Below are positions 18,036-26,114 of a stretch of DNA of 64,000 bases, piece after piece. This stretch comes from Saprospiraceae bacterium (GTDB taxonomy: Bacteria; Bacteroidota; Bacteroidia; Chitinophagales; Saprospiraceae). Location of the stretch: assembly GCA_013214355.1 (NCBI GenBank), contig JABSSL010000024.1, forward strand, positions 81,865 to 145,864, read 5' to 3'. A model generated the notes under the pieces. That model searched no databases. It had not been told where the DNA came from and was given only the letters and a program-made list of their open reading frames with translations. The position numbers and the translations under genes are program-made. Each line of letters starts with the position of its first letter. The stretch's first letter is position 1.

Positions 18036-18471
18036 ATTCCGTAATAGGTTTTTCAGTTTGGACAGCGCTCAGCGCAGCGCGAACGTAAGGTATGGTGTTG
18101 CTAGGTAATTGATCCCTATCTACCCATCGCAATTCATCGCATTTATTGGGCTCTATATTCCGTAACTCCCCCTCCCATTCATACGCTGACACAAAGAAAT
18201 CTACCCGATCCGGTAAATGCACCTTTTCCCGCCGCCGATGCATCACATGTACAAATTGAAAAGCCTCCAATTCAATCAGAATGCCCACCTCCTCTTTAGC
18301 TTCGCGGCGAGCCGCCTCCAAAACCGTTTCATGCTCTTCCACATGTCCTGCCACCACGCTGTAGTTGCCATCCTCATAGCCGGTATTGAACCGGCGCGCC
18401 ATCAGTAATTGTCCTTGGTCATTGAAAAGCAATAGATGAACGGCAGGAACAAGCTTGTGTTTTTTTGGCAT
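18025..18471 (-). CDS. Nudix hydrolase
   Basis: This protein of about 148 residues has a complete Nudix box, GHVEEHETVLEAARREAKEEVGI, matching Gx5Ex7REUxEExGU. It should hydrolyse a nucleoside diphosphate linked to another moiety. Flanking strands (KLVPAVHLLLFNDQGQLLMARR) begin the fold directly after the chosen Met. An upstream in-frame start (18525) would add a hydrophobic stretch without family support. It overlaps the HAD hydrolase and is transcribed with it. The 250 bp upstream show no gene. Confidence 0.85.
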   Translation of the reverse strand: MPKKHKLVPAVHLLLFNDQGQLLMARRFNTGYEDGNYSVVAGHVEEHETVLEAARREAKEEVGILIELEAFQFVHVMHRRREKVHLPDRVDFFVSAYEWEGELRNIEPNKCDELRWVDRDQLPSNTIPYVRAALSAVQTEKPITEYGW

Positions 18472-18775
18472 GGAGAAGTAAATCTTAGGCATGAACAAAG
18501 CCGCAAGATACAGAGGTCGCACCAAAACCAGCTACAAGTAATCAGGAATCACATAAATTCATTCCGCCCAGCCGGAAGAAACAGCCCCCCCGAAGAATCA
18601 TTTTATTGAAAACCAATAGAGAAAGGGCTGGATTCACACCTTACCACCGTGGATCTGAAGCAGCTAACAGGAAAGGTATACCAAAAAACACCATTTAATT
18701 ATTCATTGAAATTTTCCATTGCATGTACGCACAGCGCCCCTCACTTCGGAGGCCGGTAGGCAGCACAGCCAATCC

Positions 18776-19213
18776 TCACTCCCCAATATCTTCATTCCAC
18801 AATTCCGGTTTCTCCTTAATAAACCGCCGCATCAATTCCACACAGCGTTCATCATTTACTACTTCGACTTCTACACCTCTAGCTCGCAGTAACTCCTCCT
18901 CTCCCATAAAAGTTCGATTTTCTCCGATTACTACCTTGGGTATCCCATATAACAGCATGGTACCAGAACACATAGAACAAGGAGATAAAGTCGTATACAT
19001 CACACATTCTCGATAAACGGAAGCGGGCTGTCGTCCGGCGTTTTCTAGAGCATCCATCTCCCCATGCAGAATAGCACTCCCTTTTTGTACCCGCCGATTA
19101 TGCCCACGCCCAATAATCTTTCCTTTATGCACCAATACCGCACCAATTGGAATCCCGCCTTCCTCCATACCTTTACGGGCTTCGGCTAAAGCTGCATCCA
19201 TAAACTTTGTCAT
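18776..19213 (-). CDS. cytosine deaminase of the fungal (FCY1-like) type
   Basis: This 145-residue zinc deaminase has His50-Gly-Glu52 as LHGEMDALENAGR and Pro-Cys79-Ser-Met-Cys82 as TLSPCSMCSG. Beyond the zinc motifs it carries the whole C-terminal half typical of yeast cytosine deaminase: LLYGIPKVVIGENRTF, ARGVEVEVVNDERCVELMRRFI and the terminal WNEDIGE, the end of the yeast protein as I recall it. This supports cytosine to uracil conversion rather than tRNA adenosine deamination (TadA) or the unrelated CodA amidohydrolase. It is transcribed leftward after galU, with two hairpins in the spacer. Confidence 0.82.
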   Translation of the reverse strand: MTKFMDAALAEARKGMEEGGIPIGAVLVHKGKIIGRGHNRRVQKGSAILHGEMDALENAGRQPASVYRECVMYTTLSPCSMCSGTMLLYGIPKVVIGENRTFMGEEELLRARGVEVEVVNDERCVELMRRFIKEKPELWNEDIGE

Positions 19214-19242
19214 AATCTATCCCCTTTTTATGACCCATATCC

Positions 19243-19318
19243 TGTTTGGTTTTTTCCACCAAACAGAAAGCCATGCCCTAGACAATCCAGTGCTGTGTTT
19301 GGTGTTTTTCACCAAACA
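19243..19318. repeat. two GGTG-T-rich-CACC hairpins
   Basis: Hairpin 1 has arms TGTTTGGT (19243-19250) and ACCAAACA (19258-19265), 8 bp perfect. Hairpin 2 has arms TGTTTGGTG (19296-19304) and CACCAAACA (19310-19318), 9 bp perfect around loop ttttt. They lie between galU and the deaminase gene on the minus strand and belong to a hairpin family also present at 17306-17330, 25681-25708 and 25780-25804. Confidence 0.65.
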
Positions 19319-19335
19319 TATAGCCCCGAGCCCCC

Positions 19336-20211
19336 CTACACCTCCAACCCCTTCAACCACTCCCTCAAAGGCTCCCGAAACTCCTCCCTTTTCAAACCAA
19401 ACAACAGATTCGTCTTGATAAAATCCAGCTTATTCCCTACATCAAACCGTTTACCATCAAAGTGCAGGCCATACATATCCTGAGACTTAAGTAACAACCT
19501 CATCGCATCCGTCAATTGAATCTCATTATTAACCCCCGTTGGAATGACCTCCAGTAGATCGAAAATCTCCGGCGTGAAGACATAGCGGCCGGCAATAACC
19601 AGGTTGGAAGGTGCGTCTTCGGGGCGAGGCTTTTCAATCCATTGATCCACCTTGTACAATCCATCATCGCTGGTAGATTGTCCTCCCATCACACCATAGC
19701 GATAGGTGAGTGATTTGGGAACTTCCTCCAAAGCTACAACCGAAGCTTGGAACCGCTCGTAAACCTCCATAATTTGTCGCATCACGGGCTTATCTGTATT
19801 AGAATCAAGTATCGTATCTCCCAATAGAACCGCGAAAGGTTCATTGCCCACGTGTAGTCGACCGTAGCGTACTGCATCCCCCAGTCCATTCAGCTCCTTT
19901 TGCCAGACAAAATGGATATTCGCCATATCAGAGATACGCTTGATCATTTCCAGTTCCTCCTTTTTCCCTTTTTGGGCCAGGTTGTATTCCAACTCGAAGT
20001 TGTGATCAAAATGCTCTTCAATAGCGCGTTTCCCTTTACCAATCACCATCAAAATATCTGTGATACCAGAGTCTACCGCCTCTTCTATCACGTATTGGAT
20101 CACGGGTTTATCCACAATCGGGATCATTTCTTTGGGTTGGGATTTCGTGGCGGGCAAAAGTCGGGTGCCAAATCCGGCGGCCGGGATGATGGCCTTCTTT
20201 ACTGTACTCAT
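19336..20211 (-). CDS. galU: UTP--glucose-1-phosphate uridylyltransferase
   Basis: This protein of about 291 residues has the GalU nucleotide-binding start VKKAIIPAAGFGTRLLPATKSQPKEM, then PIVDKPVIQYVIEEAVDSGI, FVWQKELNGLGDAV, and the C-terminal sugar-binding VNNEIQLTDAM and FDGKRFDVGNKLDF segments. GalU makes UDP-glucose from UTP and glucose 1-phosphate. I place the start at the ATG at 20211, two bases after the stop of the preceding kinase gene, so they are co-transcribed. Because the upstream kinase looks like a glucuronokinase, this copy may also, or instead, act on glucuronate 1-phosphate; that is inference and needs the substrate tested. Confidence 0.9.
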   Translation of the reverse strand: MSTVKKAIIPAAGFGTRLLPATKSQPKEMIPIVDKPVIQYVIEEAVDSGITDILMVIGKGKRAIEEHFDHNFELEYNLAQKGKKEELEMIKRISDMANIHFVWQKELNGLGDAVRYGRLHVGNEPFAVLLGDTILDSNTDKPVMRQIMEVYERFQASVVALEEVPKSLTYRYGVMGGQSTSDDGLYKVDQWIEKPRPEDAPSNLVIAGRYVFTPEIFDLLEVIPTGVNNEIQLTDAMRLLLKSQDMYGLHFDGKRFDVGNKLDFIKTNLLFGLKREEFREPLREWLKGLEV

Positions 20212-20212
20212 T

Positions 20213-21211
20213 TTAGCTAACAATTATGGGTTTAAAGACCTCTATCTTATGCTGGGACAAAATCCCACATAGAGCCTCGTACATTTCTTCGCTTTGGTAG
20301 GTGCCGATAATCGCTCCTCCCGATCCGGTAAACTTGGCACTTGCCCCCACGCTCCTAGCTAGGGCTACCATCTCCGTATTCTTACTACTTATTTGATAAA
20401 TGGAACTGCGCAAGTCAAAATTGGCGTCCAACAGGGGGGAAATTTGATCAAATTGCTTGGTTTCTAGAAGCTTCATAACTTGCACGGTAAGATCCGCAAA
20501 CCCTTTCATCGCGTCAATCACTATTTGATCTCCCTTTTCAAATCGGGCTCGAATATCATTATGAAAGACTTCGGATCCCTCTGATAGGTCTGTACGATAA
20601 GCAATATATATACGTTGCAAATGATCAGCAGAAAAGGGCCGATAATCGCCATATTCTTGCCGTTCAAAGATTGATTTATCAAAATCCATAAATACCGGCT
20701 CTTCATAAGCCTGCGCCACTCGGTCCTGCAAGCCCGCACTAATGCCTAACTCATCCGTTTCAACGGACAGTACCAAATTAGCCAGCAGCTGTCGAGGTAT
20801 CCGGATTTTGTAAAAAGCCATGAGGGCCTTCATACAGGCAGTGATAATCGCACTCGACCCCGCCAAACCCAGCCGGTTTGGAATATCGGACTGGTATCGA
20901 ATCGTAAAATTACGGTTATCTAGTACCACTCGATTAGTCCGACAATACTCCAAGAATTTCTTGATTGTTGCTTTCAGCAATCGTATACCTCCGTAATAGC
21001 CGAAGAGCTGTACATCCTCAAAAAGCCCATTGATGTCTTTATAGATACTTCGATCGCGTTCTTGTGGGAGGATTTCCAGTTCCGGTGTTTCGTAGAGAAT
21101 AACTTCAGCACTGAAATTGCTGAAGACGAAAGCTATCGTTTTGCCAAAATAGCCGTCGGAAGGATTTCCCACGAGGGCGGCTCTCGGATATGACTTCGTA
21201 TGTATAATCAT
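20213..21211 (-). CDS. GHMP kinase resembling plant glucuronokinase
   Basis: This 332-residue GHMP-fold kinase starts with PRAALVGNPSDGYFGKTIAF (substrate motif 1), has the ATP loop as IPNRLGLAGSSAIITACMKAL, and motif 3 as ASAKFTGSGGAIIG. These, together with YYGGIRLL, ELGISAGLQDRVAQAY and FDLRSSIYQI, closely follow plant glucuronokinase as I remember it, and differ from galactokinase, mevalonate kinase and HddA-type kinases. The predicted reaction is D-glucuronate plus ATP to glucuronate 1-phosphate. It lies directly upstream of galU in one transcript and is divergent from the GH88 gene of the sugar-acid locus. No signal peptide, so it works in the cytosol. Confidence 0.75.
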   Translation of the reverse strand: MIIHTKSYPRAALVGNPSDGYFGKTIAFVFSNFSAEVILYETPELEILPQERDRSIYKDINGLFEDVQLFGYYGGIRLLKATIKKFLEYCRTNRVVLDNRNFTIRYQSDIPNRLGLAGSSAIITACMKALMAFYKIRIPRQLLANLVLSVETDELGISAGLQDRVAQAYEEPVFMDFDKSIFERQEYGDYRPFSADHLQRIYIAYRTDLSEGSEVFHNDIRARFEKGDQIVIDAMKGFADLTVQVMKLLETKQFDQISPLLDANFDLRSSIYQISSKNTEMVALARSVGASAKFTGSGGAIIGTYQSEEMYEALCGILSQHKIEVFKPIIVS

Positions 21212-21343
21212 GGAATCTTGCTTGAAAAATCTAAAACTGGCACTAAAAAAATCTAAAACTTGATTTTACGACACTTCTTTTTCTAATTCCCTTTTAATTA
21301 CCGTTCAACCTCCTTAATTTTCGGGCAAGTTAATTATTAACTG
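21212..21343. promoter_or_regulatory. divergent intergenic region between kinase-galU and the GH88 locus
   Basis: These 132 bp separate the starts of two divergent operons. An AAAATCTAAAACT word occurs twice, at about 21226-21238 and 21247-21259, which read on the minus strand as AGTTTTAGATTTT, close to a TAnnTTT promoter element. A TAATTTTCG element (about 21315) may serve the plus strand. The repeated word could be a shared operator. Confidence 0.35.
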
Positions 21344-22708
21344 ATGAATATAAACGAAAAACTGACAATTGAGCAGCTTCTGCCCAAGGTGGAACTGCTG
21401 TGGGAACTTTCTGCCCACAAGATACGACGTATCGAACAAGAATATGACCCTTCTCAAGGCGCTCCCGTTTTCACACGTGCAGGCAAATACACGACCAGGG
21501 GATGGACCGAATGGACCCAAGGGTTCCAATATGGTTCAAGTATCCTGCAGTATGATGCTACCGGTGACGAAGCATTTTTGGAGATCGGACGAAAGGCTAC
21601 TTTGGAAAAGATGGCCTCACACGTTGGACACTTTGGTGTTCATGATCACGGCTTCAACAATGTAAGTACCTACGGTAACTTGCTACGCTTGATGAAAGAG
21701 GGCAAAATTCCACAAGTGGATTGGGAACAGCATTTCTATGAGTTAGCACTTAAGCTATCCGGCGCTGTCCAAGCCAAACGCTGGACGGAACTGCCTGATG
21801 GGGGTTACATGTATTCCTTCAATGGACCACATTCTCTTTTTGTGGATACCATCAGAACCGTGAGAGCGGTCATGGTAAGTCACGAATTAGATTATGCCAT
21901 CTGGGGAGAAAACGACCGACGTATAAGCCTCCTAGAAAGAGGGATCCAACATGCTTTAGCTACGGCCCAATATGCCATATACTATGGAGAAGGCCGAGAT
22001 AGCTACGACGAATGGGGAAGAACCGCGCATGAAAGTATCTTCAATACCAATGATGGAAACTTCCGTTGTCCAAATGCTCAACAAGGCTTTTCCGGCTTTA
22101 CCACTTGGACTCGAGGCCTAGCTTGGGCCATCGCCGGCTACCCGGAACAACTGGAGTACCTAAAGACGCTATCCGACGAGGATCTTGCCCCTTACGGTGG
22201 ATTTTCAGCACTGGAAGCAGTCTACCTCAAAGCAGCTAAGGCGACTTGCGATTTCTACATCGATAATACGCCAACCGACGGCATTCCCTATTGGGATACA
22301 GGTGCACCAAACTTGCACAAATTAGGTGATTACTTCAGTCGTCCTTCAGATCCTTACAATGATTTCGAACCGATCGATAGCTCCGCCGCCGCCATTGCTG
22401 CACAAGGATTACTAAGATTGGGTAAATATTTAGGTGACGAAGGAAAGCGCTATTGGCAAGCCGGGTTAACCGTCTTGGATAGCTTATTACAAGCACCTTA
22501 TCTAAGTGAAGACCCAGAGCACCAAGGGCTTCTATTGCACACCATTTATCATCAACCGAATGGCTGGGACTATGTTCCTCCAGGTAGTAAAATCCCATAT
22601 GGAGAGTCTTGCATGTGGGGAGATTATCATCTGCGAGAAGTCACGCTCTACGCCCAACGGATAATCAAAAACGAAACCTATTACACTTTTTATGGTAGTG
22701 TGAAATAG
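21344..22708 (+). CDS. GH88-family unsaturated glucuronyl hydrolase
   Basis: This 454-residue (alpha/alpha)6-barrel enzyme has the two aspartates expected in GH88, in VHDHGFNN (Asp101) and HSLFVDTIRT (Asp168). Also present are WTRGLAWAIAG, PIDSSAAAIAAQGLLRL and the family end MWGDYHLREVTLYAQRI. GH88 enzymes remove the unsaturated uronic acid that polysaccharide lyases leave on the non-reducing end. It has no signal peptide, so it acts on imported oligosaccharides in the cytosol. It is the first gene of the rightward locus, 9 bp before the next gene. Confidence 0.85.
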   Translation: MNINEKLTIEQLLPKVELLWELSAHKIRRIEQEYDPSQGAPVFTRAGKYTTRGWTEWTQGFQYGSSILQYDATGDEAFLEIGRKATLEKMASHVGHFGVHDHGFNNVSTYGNLLRLMKEGKIPQVDWEQHFYELALKLSGAVQAKRWTELPDGGYMYSFNGPHSLFVDTIRTVRAVMVSHELDYAIWGENDRRISLLERGIQHALATAQYAIYYGEGRDSYDEWGRTAHESIFNTNDGNFRCPNAQQGFSGFTTWTRGLAWAIAGYPEQLEYLKTLSDEDLAPYGGFSALEAVYLKAAKATCDFYIDNTPTDGIPYWDTGAPNLHKLGDYFSRPSDPYNDFEPIDSSAAAIAAQGLLRLGKYLGDEGKRYWQAGLTVLDSLLQAPYLSEDPEHQGLLLHTIYHQPNGWDYVPPGSKIPYGESCMWGDYHLREVTLYAQRIIKNETYYTFYGSVK

Positions 22709-22716
22709 CAGTAATT

Positions 22717-23547
22717 ATGATGAAAAACCAGAAGGACTTAAACAAGCTCTGCGTTCACACCATCACCACAAAACCTTGGTCACTCGAAGAATCGCTAGAA
22801 CACTACGCGGCCAGTGGTATAGGTGGGATCAGTGTATGGACGGATGCTTATGCTGAGATGGGAGCAACCAAAGCGGGAGAGTTGATAGCCGATTCTCCCT
22901 TAGAGGTAGTATCCTTAGTGCGGGGAGGCTTTTTTCCTAAGGCCACCGCGTCCGAAAGGGCCAAATCCATTGATGACAATAAACGATTAATCGAGGAGGC
23001 AGCTGCCTTAGGTGCACCGCTCATCGTCCTCGTGTGTGGAGCTGAACCAACGCAATCTCTGTCGACTTCTAGAGCACAGATCCAGGCTGGCATTGAAGCA
23101 CTTCTTCCTTTAGCAGAATCCTTAAACATTAAGCTGGGGATAGAACCGCTGCATCCTATGTATGCAGACACTCGCTCTGCAGTTTCAACCCTCAATCAAG
23201 CCAATGATATGACCGAAGCTATCCAATCTCCCTTAGTGGGGGTGGTGGTAGATGTCTATCACCTTTGGTGGGATGAGCGTTTGGAAGCAGAGATCAAGCG
23301 AGCGGGCGCTAAGGACTATCTATTTGCCTATCACATCTGTGACTGGCGGGTTCCTACGGAAGACATGCTCAATGATCGAGGCCTGATGGGAGAAGGGTGT
23401 ATCAATGTGCCTCAAATCAGCGAGTGGGTAGGCCAGGCGGGCTTTAACGGATTCGCAGAGGTAGAAATATTTTCACATCGGCACTGGCAATCTGACCAGT
23501 CCGAATTTTTAGAAAAAATTATAAAAGCATATCAAACACATGCCTGA
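22717..23547 (+). CDS. TIM-barrel sugar isomerase/epimerase-like protein
   Basis: This 276-residue xylose-isomerase-like TIM barrel (AP-endonuclease 2 superfamily) has the metal-binding strand ends in order: LGIEPLHPMY (Glu), VVVDVYHLWWD (Asp/His), AYHICDW (His) and GFAEVEIFS (Glu). These form a divalent-metal site used in isomerisation, epimerisation or beta-elimination. Starts at 22717 or 22720 are equally plausible. It overlaps the following Gfo/Idh gene by 8 nt, so the two are co-translated; such pairs recur in oxidoreductive sugar pathways. The exact substrate is unknown. Confidence 0.8.
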   Translation: MMKNQKDLNKLCVHTITTKPWSLEESLEHYAASGIGGISVWTDAYAEMGATKAGELIADSPLEVVSLVRGGFFPKATASERAKSIDDNKRLIEEAAALGAPLIVLVCGAEPTQSLSTSRAQIQAGIEALLPLAESLNIKLGIEPLHPMYADTRSAVSTLNQANDMTEAIQSPLVGVVVDVYHLWWDERLEAEIKRAGAKDYLFAYHICDWRVPTEDMLNDRGLMGEGCINVPQISEWVGQAGFNGFAEVEIFSHRHWQSDQSEFLEKIIKAYQTHA

Positions 23548-24706
23548 TAATACATTTAGTAAGACACATACGATTGGAATTATCTTGAACGGGGTGACCG
23601 GTAGAATGGGAACCAATCAACACCTATTGCGCTCAATGGTTGCCATTCGTGATCAAGGTGGTATTCCGATTGGGAATAATGAGGTGATTATGCCAGATCC
23701 CATCCTGGTAGGACGGAATGCAGGGAAGCTCAAGCGACTTTGTGATATTTCCGGTTTTGACAAGATGACCACGGATCTAGAGGAAGCCCTGCAGGATGAT
23801 CACAACCAGATCTACTTTGATGCACAGATCACTGGCCGTCGTTACCACGCAGTGAAAAGAGCCATTGAACTAGGCAAACACATCTATTGTGAAAAGCCAA
23901 CTGCCGTCAACTCGCAAGAGGCACTTGAATTGTATACATTAGCACAAGCAGCAGGTGTCAAACACGGGGTGGTACAAGATAAATTATGGCTGCCCGGGAT
24001 CTTGAAATTGAAGCGATTGATGCAAAATGGCTTCTTTGGAGACATCTTAAGTGTAAGAGGAGAGTTCGGTTATTGGGTATACGAGGGACATTCTATTCCT
24101 GCCCAGCGTCCGTCTTGGAATTATCGCAAAGAAGACGATGGAGGTATTATTGTGGACATGCTCTGCCATTGGCGATACGTTCTAGACAATGTATTTGGCA
24201 ACGTTAAGGCAGTATCTTGTTTGGGAGCTACGCATATTCCAAAACGAGTAGATGAAAACGGAAAAGAATATGATGCCACGGCAGATGACGCAGCCTATGC
24301 TACCTTCGAACTAGAAGGAGGAGTTATTGCCCACTTCAATTCATCCTGGACCGTACGGGTACGTAGAGATGACCTTCTGACGCTCCAGGTGGACGGTACA
24401 CGAGGATCAGCAGTGGCAGGTCTACGGGAATGTTACATCCAGCACTATGGAAACACCCCGAAGCCAGTCTGGAACCCTGATGTACCACAACCCATCAACT
24501 TCTACGACGATTGGTCCAAAGTACCAGAACAGGAGCCTTACGACAATGCCTTCAAGGCACAATGGGAATTGTTCTTAAAGCACGTAGTTACCGATAGTCC
24601 TTTTGAAAATGATCTATTGGAAGGCGCGAAGGGCGTGCAGTTAGCAGAATTAGGACTGGAAAGCTGGGCACAAAGACGCTGGTTAGACGTTCCTGATTTA
24701 GTCTAG
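23540..24706 (+). CDS. Gfo/Idh/MocA-family oxidoreductase
   Basis: This 388-residue NAD(P)-dependent sugar oxidoreductase has a Rossmann loop as IILNGVTGRMGTN, the family catalytic Lys in HIYCEKPTAVNS, and a C-terminal beta-sheet domain. A GHSIPAQRPSWNYRKEDDGGIIVDMLCHW segment lines the active site. It should oxidise or reduce a hydroxyl of a sugar or sugar acid. The nucleotide-binding loop is GVTGRMG rather than the usual GxGxxG, a variant seen in a subset of the family. It overlaps the TIM-barrel gene by 8 nt and ends before a 183-bp repeat-filled gap. Confidence 0.86.
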   Translation: MPDNTFSKTHTIGIILNGVTGRMGTNQHLLRSMVAIRDQGGIPIGNNEVIMPDPILVGRNAGKLKRLCDISGFDKMTTDLEEALQDDHNQIYFDAQITGRRYHAVKRAIELGKHIYCEKPTAVNSQEALELYTLAQAAGVKHGVVQDKLWLPGILKLKRLMQNGFFGDILSVRGEFGYWVYEGHSIPAQRPSWNYRKEDDGGIIVDMLCHWRYVLDNVFGNVKAVSCLGATHIPKRVDENGKEYDATADDAAYATFELEGGVIAHFNSSWTVRVRRDDLLTLQVDGTRGSAVAGLRECYIQHYGNTPKPVWNPDVPQPINFYDDWSKVPEQEPYDNAFKAQWELFLKHVVTDSPFENDLLEGAKGVQLAELGLESWAQRRWLDVPDLV

Positions 24707-24889
24707 GTGAGACATGTAGGGAGAAGTCAGAGGCAAGAGGACAGATGTAAGAGCTTGATATCTTGTATCTGACCTCTATCATCTGTCAGCGAAGCGGTCT
24801 ATCCACTACTGTCTGTCAACGAAGTAATCTGACCTCTTCCTTCTAACATCTACTACTGACATCACTTAGTAAACGAAAACACCAACAAA
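24707..24889. repeat. degenerate ATCTGACCTCT/CTGTCAnCGAAG repeats
   Basis: This gap between two locus genes is filled with related short words. ATCTGACCTCT occurs twice (near 24767 and 24828), CTGTCAGCGAAGC and CTGTCAACGAAGT form another pair, and CTACTACTG-like words follow. GACAGATG at 24740-24747 is inverted to CATCTGTC at 24780-24787. The left third is purine-rich and the rest pyrimidine-rich. It encodes nothing plausible. Confidence 0.55.
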
Positions 24890-25663
24890 ATGAAACGAGT
24901 TGCACTGATTACCGGTGGAAGCCGGGGAATTGGTTTAGGTATTGCTCATGCATTGGCCGCCGAAGGATGGTCTATAGCGATTAATGGAATGCGGCCAGCT
25001 GAGCAGGTACAAGATACCCTAGAAGAATTGAGTAAACATGGAACGGATGTCATCTACTGCCAAGGTAATGTCGGCGATACGCAAGATCATCAACGTATGC
25101 TCGATCAGATCATGGGCAAGTGGGGACAACTCAATGCCTTGATAAACAATGCAGGAGTAGCTCCCAAAGAACGTAAGGATCTTTTGGATATGAGCGAAGA
25201 AAGTTATGATCGTGTGATGGGAATCAATCTTCGGGGCCCTTTCTTTCTCAGTCTCGCTACAGCCAAGCTCATGTTACAAGCCAAACAAGCGGATGATAGC
25301 TTCCCAGCTTTCCTCGTCAATATTTCCTCTATCTCAGCAACTGTTGTTTCTCCCAATCGTGGACAATATTGCATGTCAAAAGCAGGCATCAGTATGGCCA
25401 CTCAATTGCTCGCCGCACGATTGGGTAAAGAGGAAATTCCTGTATACGAGGTACGACCAGGGATTATCAAGACCGATATGACCTCAACCGTCAAAGGTAA
25501 ATACGACAGTCTGATCCTAGATGGAGATCTCTGCGTTCAACCCCGCTGGGGCCTACCGGAAGACGTAGGCAAAGCAGTAGCCTCACTTGTCAGAGGGGAT
25601 TTCCCCTACTCCACCGGCCAAGTCATCATGGTCGACGGAGCGCTGACCATGCCAAGGCTGTAG
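24890..25663 (+). CDS. short-chain dehydrogenase/reductase
   Basis: This 257-residue classical SDR has TGGSRGIG as the cofactor loop, NNAG (NNAGVAPKE), a catalytic Ser in NISSISA, YxxxK as YCMSKAG and the C-terminal VDGALTMPRL. A basic residue just after the glycine loop does not settle NAD versus NADP. In this context it may act on an oxidised sugar acid, for example as a KduD-like reductase, but the sequence alone does not prove that. It lies between the degenerate repeats and a structured spacer, so it may be translated from its own sub-transcript or be part of the long operon. Confidence 0.84.
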   Translation: MKRVALITGGSRGIGLGIAHALAAEGWSIAINGMRPAEQVQDTLEELSKHGTDVIYCQGNVGDTQDHQRMLDQIMGKWGQLNALINNAGVAPKERKDLLDMSEESYDRVMGINLRGPFFLSLATAKLMLQAKQADDSFPAFLVNISSISATVVSPNRGQYCMSKAGISMATQLLAARLGKEEIPVYEVRPGIIKTDMTSTVKGKYDSLILDGDLCVQPRWGLPEDVGKAVASLVRGDFPYSTGQVIMVDGALTMPRL

Positions 25664-25898
25664 AAGACCTCTGTCTCGCCTTATCGTGGGTGAGAACACC
25701 AACGATAAAGGTGGAATTAAGGAGACTAACTCCAAGGGCTGGGCTAGCTTGAGCCACTAACTCAAGCCATCCTCCCTCCATCGTTGGTGTTTTCCACCAA
25801 CGATAAGGAGTGATGCAGAAGACAAGTCCAAGAGGTAATGAAATGGGAAAACACCAAACGATAAGGATTAAACCAACTATGACCTTCAACAATAAATC
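25664..25898 (+). promoter_or_regulatory. structured intergenic region with nested hairpins inside the operon
   Basis: Hairpin 1: arms TTATCGTGGGTG (25681-25692) and CACCAACGATAA (25697-25708), 11 of 12 paired. A GCTTGAG/CTCAAGC stem follows (25747-25753 with 25761-25767), along with a small GGAG/CTCC stem near 25721. Hairpin 2: arms ATCGTTGGTG (25780-25789) and CACCAACGAT (25795-25804), perfect, loop ttttc. A half copy, CACCAAACGATAAGG, lies at 25852-25866, 33 bp before the next gene. The block could be a leaky terminator, mRNA stabiliser or attenuator ahead of the transporter genes. Confidence 0.6.
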
Positions 25899-26111
25899 AT
25901 GAATAAAGAGACACTCTGGAAACTATGTTGCGCCGCAGTGATCTTGGTGGCGATACTCACCTTCACCCCTGTGATCACACCAGTTGGCCGTTATAAACCC
26001 CAGCTCATGGGAATGCCCTACACACTGTGGATGGGCATCTTGCAAGCCATTGTGCTGGTAGGTATTACTTACCTAGGCACCCTTGTTCACCCCGGACGCA
26101 AAAACGACTAA
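25899..26111 (+). CDS. small two-helix membrane protein, likely symporter accessory subunit
   Basis: This 70-residue protein has two membrane helices (CCAAVILVAILTFTPVI and MGILQAIVLVGITYLGTLV) separated by GRYKPQLMGMPYTLW. Small proteins with this middle motif commonly sit immediately before sodium:solute symporters and are thought to be an accessory subunit, as with YhdT beside PanF. Only 3 bp separate it from the symporter ATG, which supports that reading. No further function can be assigned from sequence. Confidence 0.7.
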   Translation: MNKETLWKLCCAAVILVAILTFTPVITPVGRYKPQLMGMPYTLWMGILQAIVLVGITYLGTLVHPGRKND

Positions 26112-26114
26112 GCC

